A stretch of DNA of 64,000 bases from NCBI RefSeq assembly GCF_030064165.1, contig NZ_CP125947.1:2728001-2792000 (forward strand). The letters are read 5' to 3'. The notes under the pieces are model-generated. The model was given only the letters and a program-made list of their open reading frames with translations, was not told the origin of the DNA and searched no databases. The first letter of the stretch is position 1, and every line of letters begins with the position of its first letter. This document shows, in pieces, positions 1 through 8,836 of this stretch. Origin of the DNA: Comamonas resistens (GTDB lineage Bacteria > Pseudomonadota > Gammaproteobacteria > Burkholderiales > Burkholderiaceae_C). A program made the translations under genes and the position numbers.

Positions 1-180
1 GATAGCATTACCGAGAAGTCGCCTATGGTGACTGCCGAGCGCTGATCCGACGCTAAACGCTGCCTGCCAAAACGTGGAAATTGCGAGTTGGCCGCGCAGA
101 AGACGGATGGGCGGCCATGCGAAGCGATCGACGTTCCCTCCTTTGACCTTGACCGGACGGTGCTGCCGCCCGGCCTCAGC

Positions 181-2109
181 TCAACGGGCGACGGGATCTT
201 CGGGCATATCAACCAACATTGCCGTTTTTACCAGGCGCTCTACAGTCTGCCTGGCCAGCACCGGAGACGCCTCCGATTGCTCTGCAAGCTCATCGGTTTC
301 TATGGCATGTGCGGCGACCAGTCGAGCTGCAAGATGCAGGTTGGTCGGATCGACGGCCTCGATGACTGGACACTTGCCCAGGGCATCGTATGGCCGCAGC
401 AGTGCGTGATAGATGTGCCAGGTGTCGATACCGCGCGGCACCAGCTTCAGGACAGCCTGAATCAGCTTGCGCTTGATGGGGTCGAGTTGCCAGTCCGGGA
501 CGCGCTGCCCACGGTGACCCAGATGGATCGACAGGAGATTGCCGGCCTGAATCTCGTAAGTGATCCAGCGGCGGGACTTGCCAACCAGCTTGGCGTAATC
601 GGCCACCGACAGGTTGTGGGATGCCTCGAATATCTCCAGCAATTGCAAGCGCTCGCGCTGCACCTCTGACAGCGTGGGTCGCGCGTACTCGGGCAGATGC
701 ACCGCCGAAAGTCGATAGACGGAAGCTGGAACCGCTGGTGCATCGGGTGCAGGCGCAACGATCAACTGAGGGGCGTTTGGATTCAGGGCGGGCGGCTGCG
801 CTGCCGCCTGTCCGGCGATTGTGGGCAGGCCCTGCAACGTGATGGTCAAGTGCGTGCTGGCAACTTCGACCTGATTCTGCTCGAACAAGTCCAGCCGGTC
901 GGCCCAGTCCTGCATCATGACGCGGCGTTGCTCGACGTACTCGGCGTGGTTGTAGGTCGCGCTGATCCGATCCGGATCGGCATGCGAAAGTTGGGCGTCT
1001 ACCCACTTGGGCGGATACCCCAATTCATTGAGCGCAGTCGAGATGGTGGCGCGAACGCCATGCCCAGTGAGTTGGTCTTCATAGCCCATACGCTTGAGCG
1101 CGCCATTGAGCGTGTTCTCGCTCAGAGGGTTTTTCAGGCACCAATCACCGGGGATAAGATACACCTGTGCTGGCTTCAGATTTCCCAGCAAATGACGAAC
1201 GACCTCTTGTGCCTGCAACGACAGTGGCACGATGTATGGCGGGATGTCGGCGAAACGCTGGCGCTTCTTCTTGGTGAGCTGCTTGCGTTGCTTGAGCCTG
1301 ACAACCGGGATGATCCACAGACCGCGCTCCAGATCAAACTGATCGGGCGTGGCGTAGCGCAATTCACCGGTGCGCACGCCCGTGAGCAGCAGCAGACGTA
1401 GACCCAGTTGCGTATTCAGGCGACCGCTGTACTTGCGCAACGTCTGCAGCATTGCCGGCAGCTCGGGCATGCGCAAAAAGGGATTGTTCTCCACCGGGGG
1501 CAGCGGCATCGCCACCACGTCCAAATCCTTGGCCGGGTTGTCGCCCATGTTGGGCACCACCACCGAGGCGTAGGTGAATAGCTGGCTGAACCAGGTGCGC
1601 AGCTTCTCGGCCACCGACAGCGAGCCACGCTTTTCCACTCTGCCGATGATGTCCAGCAGGTGGGCGCGGGTGACGTCGTAGATGGTCAGGTGGCGCAATA
1701 CGGGAAACACGTCCTTGGCGAAGACGCGCCCGATCTGCTTGGGCGTACTTTGGCGGCCCTCATTTTCCAGAGAGAGGCTGCGGTGGGCCAGCCATTTGTC
1801 GTAGATGGTCTGGAAGGTGTGCTCGCCAGCCAGGACAATCACGTGACGTTTGCGCTTGCGTTCCGAGTGCGGGTTGATGTCCTTGGCCAGCAGCGCCCGC
1901 GCCTCTTCACGCAAGTCGCGAGCCTGTTTCAAGGAGAGGGCCGGATAGCCGCCAAAGGTGATGCGCTCACGCTTGCCCAGCCAGGAATAGCGGAAGTGCC
2001 ATACCTTGCTGCCGATGGCGGAGACGTAGAGGTAAAGGCCGTCGAAATCGGCAAGCGAGTACGGCTTGCCGGTGGCCTTGGCTTGCCGAGCCATGAGGTC
2101 CGAGAGCAT
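181..2109 (-). CDS. Tyrosine recombinase (P4-type integrase) with long C-terminal extension
   Basis: Site-specific recombinase expected to integrate and excise the element that ends here. Residues 1-90 are the arm-binding DUF4102-type domain (GLYLYVS, ITFGGYPALSLKQAR). The SAM-like and catalytic domains follow, with R246 (LTGVRTGEL), H350-x-x-R353 (GHGVRAT), H376 and nucleophile Y386 (ATYNHAEY). Family members are usually about 400 residues; this one is 642. The extra part has a Pro/Ala-rich linker (about 430-475), a helix-turn-helix-like stretch (about 498-525, VADYAKLVGKSRRWI) and a segment (about 538-590, containing RGIDTWHIYHALLRP and CPVIEAV) that resembles the toxin-binding domain of MbcA/ParS/Xre-type antitoxins. 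The last resemblance is by eye. The gene lies 238 bases from the tRNA-Gly 3' end, the usual place for a tRNA-targeting integrase. Bases 1-180 downstream show nothing recognisable. Confidence 0.93.
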   Translation of the reverse strand: MLSDLMARQAKATGKPYSLADFDGLYLYVSAIGSKVWHFRYSWLGKRERITFGGYPALSLKQARDLREEARALLAKDINPHSERKRKRHVIVLAGEHTFQTIYDKWLAHRSLSLENEGRQSTPKQIGRVFAKDVFPVLRHLTIYDVTRAHLLDIIGRVEKRGSLSVAEKLRTWFSQLFTYASVVVPNMGDNPAKDLDVVAMPLPPVENNPFLRMPELPAMLQTLRKYSGRLNTQLGLRLLLLTGVRTGELRYATPDQFDLERGLWIIPVVRLKQRKQLTKKKRQRFADIPPYIVPLSLQAQEVVRHLLGNLKPAQVYLIPGDWCLKNPLSENTLNGALKRMGYEDQLTGHGVRATISTALNELGYPPKWVDAQLSHADPDRISATYNHAEYVEQRRVMMQDWADRLDLFEQNQVEVASTHLTITLQGLPTIAGQAAAQPPALNPNAPQLIVAPAPDAPAVPASVYRLSAVHLPEYARPTLSEVQRERLQLLEIFEASHNLSVADYAKLVGKSRRWITYEIQAGNLLSIHLGHRGQRVPDWQLDPIKRKLIQAVLKLVPRGIDTWHIYHALLRPYDALGKCPVIEAVDPTNLHLAARLVAAHAIETDELAEQSEASPVLARQTVERLVKTAMLVDMPEDPVAR

Positions 2110-2347
2110 ATGTCCAACTCCAGAAGGCGAGTTGAATGCAATCGTTCTCTTCTAGCGCCAGCTCCTCCAGCAACAATGCGGATTGGGAACCTCGCACATT
2201 GTTTGGGCCACTTTTTGTACCAGTTTGGGCCGGTTGTCAGTGGTTCTCGCTGGATGTCAGTGGATCGAGGCTGGGTGAAAATCCTCAATTCTGACAATGA
2301 CTTACGGTGTTCTATGGACTCCGGTGGAAGTCCCTGGAAAGTCGAAG

Positions 2348-2421
2348 TGGAGCGGGTGAAGGGAATCGAACCCACGTTATTTGCTTGGGAAGCAAGAGTC
2401 CTACCATTGAACGACGCCCGC
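2348..2421 (-). tRNA. tRNA-Gly(CCC), 3' end is probable attachment site
   Basis: Read on the minus strand, 2421 to 2348 folds as a cloverleaf: acceptor GCGGGCG, D stem GTTC/GGAC, anticodon loop TTCCCAA (anticodon CCC), T loop TTCGATT and an encoded TCCA end. It closely resembles E. coli glyU as I remember it. Several pairs are imperfect: C6-A67 in the acceptor stem, T50-T64 in the T stem and C27-A43 in the anticodon stem. The integrase gene lies on the 3' side, so the T arm and acceptor 3' strand (2348 to about 2372) probably form the recombination core and may have been supplied by the element. Confidence 0.93.
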
Positions 2422-2899
2422 ATACTTCTTTGGCCTTGCACCTGAAGCTGCTCTCTCAGCGATTTGCTCGTGAGAGTGGTTGGATCGTACATCAAAGCTT
2501 GTGGGCTTCTGAGAAAAATCATGCTGCTCATGCAATTTTCTGCCCGGAGTTTCCCTTGGATATGACAAACGGAATCGGGCCTTTCCAAGCTTTATTAGGG
2601 ACACTCCAGGTGCAACAGCTGTGCCACAAATCACGCGGCTAAAATTGTGCAGGATCAAACAGTCTGCACATTGGCGGCTGCAAGTGCCAGACGCTTGCGC
2701 ATGACAGCCAACTCTCATGCAGGTTTTGCCCATCCCGCCCAGGGCAGCGATCCCCAATACTCCTGTAGTCCGAACCCAATCCAGGCCGCGCCTGCTGAAC
2801 CATGCTGATCTGCTTTTGCGATATCGCCTTGTCTGTCTCCTGCCCACCCTCTGGCGGCGCACTGACAGTCACGCAAGCTGTAGAAAGCCAGAGGCAGCA
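2422..2899. other. Intergenic, no gene recognised
   Basis: This stretch separates the tRNA gene from ctaA. Frames that stay open here show no family resemblance, and an in-frame extension of ctaA back to 2717 has no hydrophobic or conserved content. The ctaA promoter is presumably here, but I see no clear sigma-70 boxes. Confidence 0.5.
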
Positions 2900-4078
2900 A
2901 TGAGCGAGCAGCAGTTGTATGACCTGGCTCCGGCGCTGGAGCTGATGGCTTTTGGCCTGCTGCTGGCCCTGGGGCCCTTGTGCTGGGTCTGGTGGCGCAA
3001 TCGCGGCAACGGCCCGAGCCGACGTCTTCAGGCCCTGTGCGTTCTGACACTGTTTCTGACCTTTGATCTGGTGCTGTTTGGTGCCTTCACACGGCTGACC
3101 GACTCGGGTCTGGGTTGCCCCGACTGGCCTGGCTGCTATGGCACTTTCAGCCCGTTGGCCGCTCACTCGCAAATTTCAGAGGCCCAGGCTGCCATGCCCA
3201 CAGGCCCGGTCACCCATGGCAAGGCATGGGTGGAGATGATTCACCGATATCTTGCGACCACGGTAGGCGTGCTCATCATTGCCATGACCGTCATGTCCTG
3301 GAAACAGGCCATGGCTGCACGCCGCGCAGGCGAGCCCGAGCAGGCCCAAGGTGCATTGAGCCCCTGGTGGCCGTCCTTGACGCTGGTCTGGGCCTGCCTG
3401 CAAGGGGCCCTCGGTGCCTGGACCGTGACGTGGAAGCTTTTTCCGGCCATCGTCACCTTGCACCTGCTTGGCGGCACGGGTCTGCTGGCCTTGCTGGCCA
3501 TTCCAGCCTCGGCCATGAGCCTGAAACAGGCGGCCCTGCTTCCTGCGTTGATTGGTAAAAGGCTTCGCACCGCTTTGTGGCTTTGCCTGGCTTTGCTCGT
3601 GCTGCAGGTCAGCCTGGGCGGGTGGGTCAGCACCAATTACGCGGTGCTGGCTTGCACCACTTTCCCGACTTGCCAGGGAAGCTGGTGGCCGAGCATGGAT
3701 TTTGCGCAGGCTCTGCAGATCTGGCGTCCCCTGGGTCTGCTGGCCGATGGCAGCCACATCAGCTTTGAAGCGTTGACTACCATCCACTACACGCACCGCC
3801 TGATGGCCTATGTGGTGGTTCTGTCCCTGGCTGGTCTCTGGGCCGCCATGCGCCATGCGCCAGCCCTGGCCAAGCAGCGCCGCATGCTGGGCTTTTTTGC
3901 GGTGCTGCAAGTTTTGACGGGCCTGTCCAATGTGGTGTTGGACTGGCCCTTGGTCGCGGCCGTGCTCCACACCGGTGGAGCTGCGGCCCTGGTAACGATT
4001 GTGGTCTGGAGTCTGGCCGTGACACGTTCCGATGTCACCAGCCATCCCGACCAGGAAACGGCGCGCCGCCCTGCCTGA
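2900..4078 (+). CDS. ctaA: Heme A synthase (COX15/CtaA)
   Basis: Oxidises the methyl group of heme O to give heme A for aa3-type cytochrome oxidase, in the inner membrane. The 392-residue product is very hydrophobic with about eight membrane helices. Family marks are the first Cys pair in [20 protein letters not shown], the second Cys pair in LACTTFPTC, and [10 protein letters not shown], where the His residues ligate heme. I chose ATG 2900 because GAGG sits 8 bases upstream and the protein then begins just before the first helix. ctaB follows 25 bases later, so the two are probably co-transcribed. Confidence 0.95.
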   Translation: MSEQQLYDLAPALELMAFGLLLALGPLCWVWWRNRGNGPSRRLQALCVLTLFLTFDLVLFGAFTRLTDSGLGCPDWPGCYGTFSPLAAHSQISEAQAAMPTGPVTHGKAWVEMIHRYLATTVGVLIIAMTVMSWKQAMAARRAGEPEQAQGALSPWWPSLTLVWACLQGALGAWTVTWKLFPAIVTLHLLGGTGLLALLAIPASAMSLKQAALLPALIGKRLRTALWLCLALLVLQVSLGGWVSTNYAVLACTTFPTCQGSWWPSMDFAQALQIWRPLGLLADGSHISFEALTTIHYTHRLMAYVVVLSLAGLWAAMRHAPALAKQRRMLGFFAVLQVLTGLSNVVLDWPLVAAVLHTGGAAALVTIVVWSLAVTRSDVTSHPDQETARRPA

Positions 4079-4103
4079 GGCACCGCGCACAAAGAGTGAA
4101 TGC

Positions 4104-5009
4104 ATGAGTCAAAGTGAAACCCTGCCCGATAGCTCCTCTCGACTGAGCCAGTACTACGCGCTGACCAAGCCGCGCGTGGTTCAGCTCATTGTGTTCTGCG
4201 CGCTGATCGGCATGGTGCTGGCCGTTCCTGGCTGGCCCACGGTCTCGCAGTGGGTGCATATGGGTGTGGCCAGCGTCGGCATCTGGCTGGTGGCCGCCGC
4301 TGCTGCCGCCTTCAACTGCCTGGTCGAGCGCCATATCGACGCCAAGATGAAACGCACGTCCTGGCGCCCTACCGCACGTGGCGAGCTTTCCAGCCAGCAG
4401 GCGCTGGCCTTCTCGGCCATTCTTTGCATGGTGGGTGCAACGATCTTGCTGCTCTGGACCAATGCGCTGACCATGTGGCTGACGCTGGCCACTTTTGTCG
4501 GCTACGCAGTGATCTATACCGTGGTGCTCAAGCCCGCCACGCCGCAGAACATTGTGATTGGGGGCGCATCGGGCGCCATGCCGCCCGTACTGGGCTGGGC
4601 TGCCATGACCGGCAATGTCGGGCCTGAAGCACTGATTTTGTTCCTCATCATCTTCCTCTGGACTCCGCCCCATTTCTGGGCCTTGGCGCTGTACCGCGTG
4701 GAGGATTACCGCCAGTCCGGTCTGCCCATGCTGCCCGTGACCCATGGCAGCAAATACACACGCCTGCAGATTCTGCTCTACACCCTGGTGCTGTTCGCCG
4801 CCGGCCTGCTGCCCTTCATGTACGGCATGAGCAGCTGGCTCTATCTGTTCGCCGCCGTGGTGCTTGGCGCGGGCTTTGTCGGCTATGCCATTGCTCTGTA
4901 CCGCAACTATTCGGATGCGCTCTCGCGCAAGACCTTCCGCTTCTCCCTCATACACCTGAGCCTGCTGTTCCTGGCTTTGCTCATAGATCACTATCTGTTC
5001 ATGGCGTGA
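4104..5009 (+). CDS. ctaB: Protoheme IX farnesyltransferase (heme O synthase)
   Basis: UbiA-family prenyltransferase that adds farnesyl to heme b, making heme O for CtaA. The 301-residue product has about nine helices. The first prenyl-binding motif reads [12 protein letters not shown] followed by [12 protein letters not shown]; many homologues have Asp where this has Glu, a variant I associate with beta-proteobacteria. The second conserved loop is [12 protein letters not shown] then [14 protein letters not shown]. Start 4104 gives the usual N-terminal ALTKPRVV placement. A Rho-independent terminator follows at 5028-5053. No ctaG, SURF1 or SCO gene adjoins this pair, although such genes often sit in the same cluster. 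Confidence 0.96.
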   Translation: MSQSETLPDSSSRLSQYYALTKPRVVQLIVFCALIGMVLAVPGWPTVSQWVHMGVASVGIWLVAAAAAAFNCLVERHIDAKMKRTSWRPTARGELSSQQALAFSAILCMVGATILLLWTNALTMWLTLATFVGYAVIYTVVLKPATPQNIVIGGASGAMPPVLGWAAMTGNVGPEALILFLIIFLWTPPHFWALALYRVEDYRQSGLPMLPVTHGSKYTRLQILLYTLVLFAAGLLPFMYGMSSWLYLFAAVVLGAGFVGYAIALYRNYSDALSRKTFRFSLIHLSLLFLALLIDHYLFMA

Positions 5010-5027
5010 TCACCGCCTTGCTGCTTG

Positions 5028-5055
5028 AAAGCCCGGTACCGCCGGGCTTTTTGAT
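5028..5055 (+). terminator. Terminator of ctaAB
   Basis: Stem AAAGCCCGG / CCGGGCTTT with a short loop, followed by a T run, starting 19 bases after the ctaB stop. Confidence 0.85.
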
Positions 5056-5136
5056 ATCTCAAGCACTATCAAAAAATGAGCTTATAGCGTTTTACAGGCA
5101 AGCACTACAAGCCAAAACACTGAATATTCAGCCGTC

Positions 5137-5169
5137 AAAAAAGGCCAGCCCCTTTTTAAGAAGCTGGCC
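5137..5169 (-). terminator. Terminator of tsdBA
   Basis: On the minus strand GGCCAGC pairs with GCTGGCC (5143-5149 and 5163-5169) across a 13-base loop and is followed by TTTTTT (5142-5137). It lies 28 bases beyond the tsdA stop. Confidence 0.8.
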
Positions 5170-5196
5170 CCGATCAGGTTTGGCAACAAGTGCTTT

Positions 5197-6180
5197 TTAC
5201 AGACCCTTGAGCAACTTGCCGTTGACTTCCTTGCCATACAAGGTGAACTTGCCAGCATGGTACTTCTCGGCAGTTGCCTTCAGGTCGCCGTTGAAGCGGG
5301 GGTCCTGACCACGCTCCTGGCTGTTGATGAAAGTCGCCACATCCCAGGCTTCCTGGTCTGTCAACGTGGCATTTCCGTAGGGCATGTTGTTCTTGATGAA
5401 GTTAGCCGCCTTGTCGATCTCGTGCATGCCGGCGCCCCAGTTGTAGGAGTCCTTGCCCCACAGCGGCGGGAACACGGCGATATCGCCGACAAACTGGCCC
5501 TTGCCGTCACCACCGTGACACAGCGCACACTTGGCTTCATACACCTTGGCACCAGCCTCGTAGGTAGGCGTCTGCTCGGGCTCACCGGCCTTCTTGAAGC
5601 CCGCACCGGGCAGCTTCTCGCCCGTTGGTGCCTTCTGCGCCATCCAGTAGGCATAGGACTCCAGCGCCACCAGAATGTCGTGGCCGTCGTCCGGTGCCTT
5701 GCCGTTCATGGAATACATGAAGCAACCGCGCACGCGTTCAGCGAAAGTATCGACATGGTCGGTCTTCTTGCGATAGGCCGGGTACATGGGGTAGGCACCC
5801 CACATGGGAGCTGCGCCCTTCAGACGGCCAGCGTCCAGGTGGCAGTTGGTGCAGCTCAGGGGGTTGCCCGAGAAGCCCACGGCGTTGGCAGGCGTGCGGG
5901 TGAAGATGGCTTCACCACGGCGAATCCACTCGCCCATCGGGCCTTCGGGAATATCGCTGGCAGCGGGAGGAGTGAACACGCCGCTGTTGGCCGCTACGGG
6001 CACAGCCTTGAGATCCGTAGGTGCGGGGGCTGCAATCTTGGCTGGCTCTTCAGCCTTCTTGGGGCTGCTGATGCTCATGCCGTACCAGAGCGCACCGCCC
6101 AGGCCCGCAAATAAGCTGGCCACGACTGCGTATTCAGCCAGATTGGAAGACTTGGCCTTGTCTTGTTGTGCTTGGGACAT
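5197..6180 (-). CDS. tsdA: Thiosulfate dehydrogenase / tetrathionate reductase, diheme cytochrome c
   Basis: Periplasmic enzyme that joins two thiosulfates to tetrathionate; some homologues also run the reverse reaction. The 327-residue product has an N-terminal anchor or uncleaved signal (about 17-37) and two heme sites, C110-x-x-C113-H114 (CTNCH) and C218-x-x-C221-H222 (CALCH). C153 in RVRGCFMYSMNGKAP corresponds to the unusual Cys that ligates the active-site heme in Allochromatium TsdA, and FPPLWG, SYNWGAGMH and NNMP are also conserved in that family as I recall it. Start ATG 6180 has GAGG upstream; a longer frame reaches 6264 but has no family content. tsdB lies 7 bases upstream, so the pair is an operon. 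Confidence 0.9.
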   Translation of the reverse strand: MSQAQQDKAKSSNLAEYAVVASLFAGLGGALWYGMSISSPKKAEEPAKIAAPAPTDLKAVPVAANSGVFTPPAASDIPEGPMGEWIRRGEAIFTRTPANAVGFSGNPLSCTNCHLDAGRLKGAAPMWGAYPMYPAYRKKTDHVDTFAERVRGCFMYSMNGKAPDDGHDILVALESYAYWMAQKAPTGEKLPGAGFKKAGEPEQTPTYEAGAKVYEAKCALCHGGDGKGQFVGDIAVFPPLWGKDSYNWGAGMHEIDKAANFIKNNMPYGNATLTDQEAWDVATFINSQERGQDPRFNGDLKATAEKYHAGKFTLYGKEVNGKLLKGL

Positions 6181-6187
6181 GGTGACC

Positions 6188-6907
6188 TCAGGGCTTTGCA
6201 GGCGTTGTGGCTGCGGCAGGGTTGTGCAGGCGCTGGTAATAGGCGGCAACGGCCTTGACGTCATCGGCCGTCAGCTTCTTGGCCACTGCCCCCATCAGAC
6301 CCAGGGGACCGGCCTCACGCTGGCCCTTGTTCCAGGCATCGATCTGGCTTTGCATATAGTCGGCAGGCAGGTGACCGATGGCAGGGAAATCCTTGCCCAC
6401 ACCGACACCGCCAGGGCCATGGCACTGCGCACAGGCGGGAATGCCATCGGCCCAGCGACCACGCTCGACCAGCCACGCGCCCGAATCATCATTCTTGCCA
6501 GGCAGCGCACCGCGCGTGGGCTGGATGGGCAACTTCAGGCTGGAGTAGAACGCGGCCACGTCGGCACGCTCCTGCTCGCTCAGCGCCTTGGCCATGGACG
6601 CCATCACGGCGGACTGGCGGGCGCCAGCGGCCATTTGCTGCAGCTGGCGCTCCAGATAGCCGGCATGCTGGCCCGCCAGAGCAGGAAAGCCAGCCTGGCC
6701 TTCGCCCTTGGCACCATGGCAGGTGGCGCAGGCCGCAGCACCGCCCGCAGAGCCGGACTGTGCAATCTTTTCACCGGCAGCGGCACTGCCTTGCAGTGCG
6801 GCCTTGGCAGCAACGGGTTCTTGCGCCCAGGCGCCGGTTGCCATCAGCATGGAAATGCCGACAGCCACCCACGACCGAGGCAGAGTCTTTGTGTTCAAGC
6901 GGTTCAT
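6188..6907 (-). CDS. tsdB: Cytochrome c4-like electron acceptor of TsdA
   Basis: Secreted diheme cytochrome expected to take electrons from TsdA and pass them toward the terminal oxidase. A signal peptide ends near residue 29 (GAWAQ). Two c4-type halves follow, with CATCH (60-64) and CAQCH (159-163), each with downstream Met residues able to serve as sixth ligands. The length of 239 fits cytochrome c4/TsdB. I chose ATG 6907 because it places the signal peptide at the N-terminus; an in-frame ATG at 6937 is possible. The assignment as TsdB rests on adjacency to tsdA, since the sequence alone would only say cytochrome c4. Confidence 0.85.
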   Translation of the reverse strand: MNRLNTKTLPRSWVAVGISMLMATGAWAQEPVAAKAALQGSAAAGEKIAQSGSAGGAAACATCHGAKGEGQAGFPALAGQHAGYLERQLQQMAAGARQSAVMASMAKALSEQERADVAAFYSSLKLPIQPTRGALPGKNDDSGAWLVERGRWADGIPACAQCHGPGGVGVGKDFPAIGHLPADYMQSQIDAWNKGQREAGPLGLMGAVAKKLTADDVKAVAAYYQRLHNPAAATTPAKP

Positions 6908-7066
6908 CTTGGGAATGGTGAAATACGCGGCGCGCACTGCAGCTATCGGGCATGTACAAAAAGCACCGGCGTCTGACCTTTGAAATCAGGTGCTCGACGA
7001 GCCCTGACCGGACATTCCCGGAACCATACTTATGGAAGATTAAGCATCGATTAATAAACAGCGCCT

Positions 7067-8836
7067 TCAGCAGCGGACTTTGCTCTCGTCAGCCTCGACC
7101 CCCTCGGCTCTACAGACGCGCACGGGCAGATACAGACTCGCCACCAGACCTGTATTCGCGCCGCCTTCCAGTGCCCAGACTGCCCCCGCATCCTCCCAGT
7201 CTGCCAGCGGTATGAGTTGCAGCGCCCCGCCGCTGCACTGCGCAATGCGCTGCACAATTGCCAAGCCCAGGCCGCTGCCATGGGACTGATGCTTTTTGCG
7301 CCAGAAACGCTGCACGGCAATGCTGCAGTCCTCAGCACTCAGCCCCGGTCCATGGTCCGCCACCACCAGATGCACATAGCCAGCCGGCGATGCAGGCCTG
7401 TCGCCCTGGCGCAGTGTTTGTGGCAGTTGCTTCGCATGGCACATTCCCAGAAACACCGGGCATTCCGAAGGCTGCGCCCCCGGCTCCTGGCCGTAGCGCA
7501 GAGCGTTTTCCATCAAATTGCGCAGCGCGGACACCAGCAAGGGCTGGGGGACCACCACATGCAGATCTTCAAGATACCCATCCCCCTGGCGCTGCCCCGG
7601 CAGCCAGGTCAGCCGTGCTCGGGCCGAGGGATTGGCCGTGGCGGCCAGCTCCCAGGCTTTTTCCAGCGCATCCCAGGCACAGGCCGGCTCGCTGCCGCAG
7701 ACGATCTCGCTGTCTGCGGATTCACTGACCGGCTGGCAATCGAGCCGCGCCAGCAGCAGCAATTGCTCCAGCGTGTGCTGCAGATGCTCCACACCCTCGC
7801 CCGCCTGCAGCAGCGCATCGCGCGCCATCAGCCACTGCGCAGTCTCGGACACCGGATGCCAGCTCGGCTGCAGGTCCGGGCCCTGGGTATCGCTGCGAAC
7901 CATCTGCAGGCCACCCGCACTGTCCACGGCCATCTGGGCGACTTGCACATGGGCCTTGACGGCCGTCAGTGGCGTGCGCAGCTCATGGGCCGCATCATCG
8001 CTCCAGCGCCTCTCGCGCTCGATGGCGCTGTGCACGCGTTGCAGCATGTGGTTGACGGTCTGCACCAATGGCGCCAGCTCCCGCACCTGACGGCCCTGCG
8101 CCACCGGTGAATCATCGCCCGGAGGGCGCTGGCTCAACTCCTGGCGCAGCGACTCCAGCGGCTTCAAGCCTCGCGTCACACCCCACCACATCAGCAGCAT
8201 GCTGGCCAGCAGCGCCAGCACGAAAGGCAGGATGATGGTGTAGGCAAAGCCGTGGACCAGGCCTTCGCGCACATCAATACGGTCGGCCGTGGCAATGCGC
8301 ACGCCATGCTCTTCAAGCACATAGGTGCGCCAGGGACGCCCGCCCTTGGTCATCGTCGAAAAACCCAATGGCAGCGGCGCCTGAAAACTGGGGGCACCGG
8401 CACTGCGCGCGACCACGCGAGAGTCATCCGGCGCGGACTCTGCCTGCACTGGCAGAGCAGCCTTGTCGCTGGGTCTGTCCAATGGAGATGCAGGAATCAG
8501 GGTCGGTCGCGGGGCCGGCCCTGATTCACCCTGTGCCTGCACATTCGCGGCCGCTGGCGCCGCGCGCACCTCGCTGCGCAGCATGCTGACCTCGCAGGCC
8601 ACGCCATCGCGGGAGACCACGTTCAGCATCGGCCCCCAGTCGCTGGGCGAAACGTTTTCGGGTTTGAACTGGTGAACAATGCCCGCCACCATATGGGCAG
8701 AGGCAATCAGGCGGTCGTCCAGCACCGAGCGCAGCTCATGCCGCATGCCCGCAAACATCCAGGCTGCCACGCCACCCCACAAGGTGCACAGCGCCAGGCA
8801 CAGCCAGACCAGCAGCCTTACCCGCAGACTGCGCAT
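7067..8836 (-). CDS. Sensor histidine kinase, QseC/TctE-like
   Basis: Inner-membrane kinase partner of the response regulator just upstream. Two membrane helices (about 5-30 and 197-220) flank a roughly 165-residue periplasmic domain with a Pro/Ala-rich low-complexity middle (about 92-150). A HAMP-like stretch leads to the HisKA domain with phospho-acceptor H284 (DAAHELRTPL), then the ATPase domain with NLMENALRYG (N box), VADHGPGLS (G1) and GSGLGLAIV (G2). The start codon shares one base with the regulator stop, so the two are translationally coupled. The stop is 159 bases from tsdB on the same strand, so thiosulfate oxidation is a candidate target; that is inference. Confidence 0.92.
   Translation of the reverse strand: MRSLRVRLLVWLCLALCTLWGGVAAWMFAGMRHELRSVLDDRLIASAHMVAGIVHQFKPENVSPSDWGPMLNVVSRDGVACEVSMLRSEVRAAPAAANVQAQGESGPAPRPTLIPASPLDRPSDKAALPVQAESAPDDSRVVARSAGAPSFQAPLPLGFSTMTKGGRPWRTYVLEEHGVRIATADRIDVREGLVHGFAYTIILPFVLALLASMLLMWWGVTRGLKPLESLRQELSQRPPGDDSPVAQGRQVRELAPLVQTVNHMLQRVHSAIERERRWSDDAAHELRTPLTAVKAHVQVAQMAVDSAGGLQMVRSDTQGPDLQPSWHPVSETAQWLMARDALLQAGEGVEHLQHTLEQLLLLARLDCQPVSESADSEIVCGSEPACAWDALEKAWELAATANPSARARLTWLPGQRQGDGYLEDLHVVVPQPLLVSALRNLMENALRYGQEPGAQPSECPVFLGMCHAKQLPQTLRQGDRPASPAGYVHLVVADHGPGLSAEDCSIAVQRFWRKKHQSHGSGLGLAIVQRIAQCSGGALQLIPLADWEDAGAVWALEGGANTGLVASLYLPVRVCRAEGVEADESKVRC

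Noticed and set aside
88..669. Open frame antisense to the integrase C-terminus
   Set aside because: No recognisable protein features, and the integrase frame is continuous.
2401..2862. Possible minus-strand gene overlapping the tRNA
   Set aside because: It would read through the tRNA-Gly gene and has no protein-like composition.
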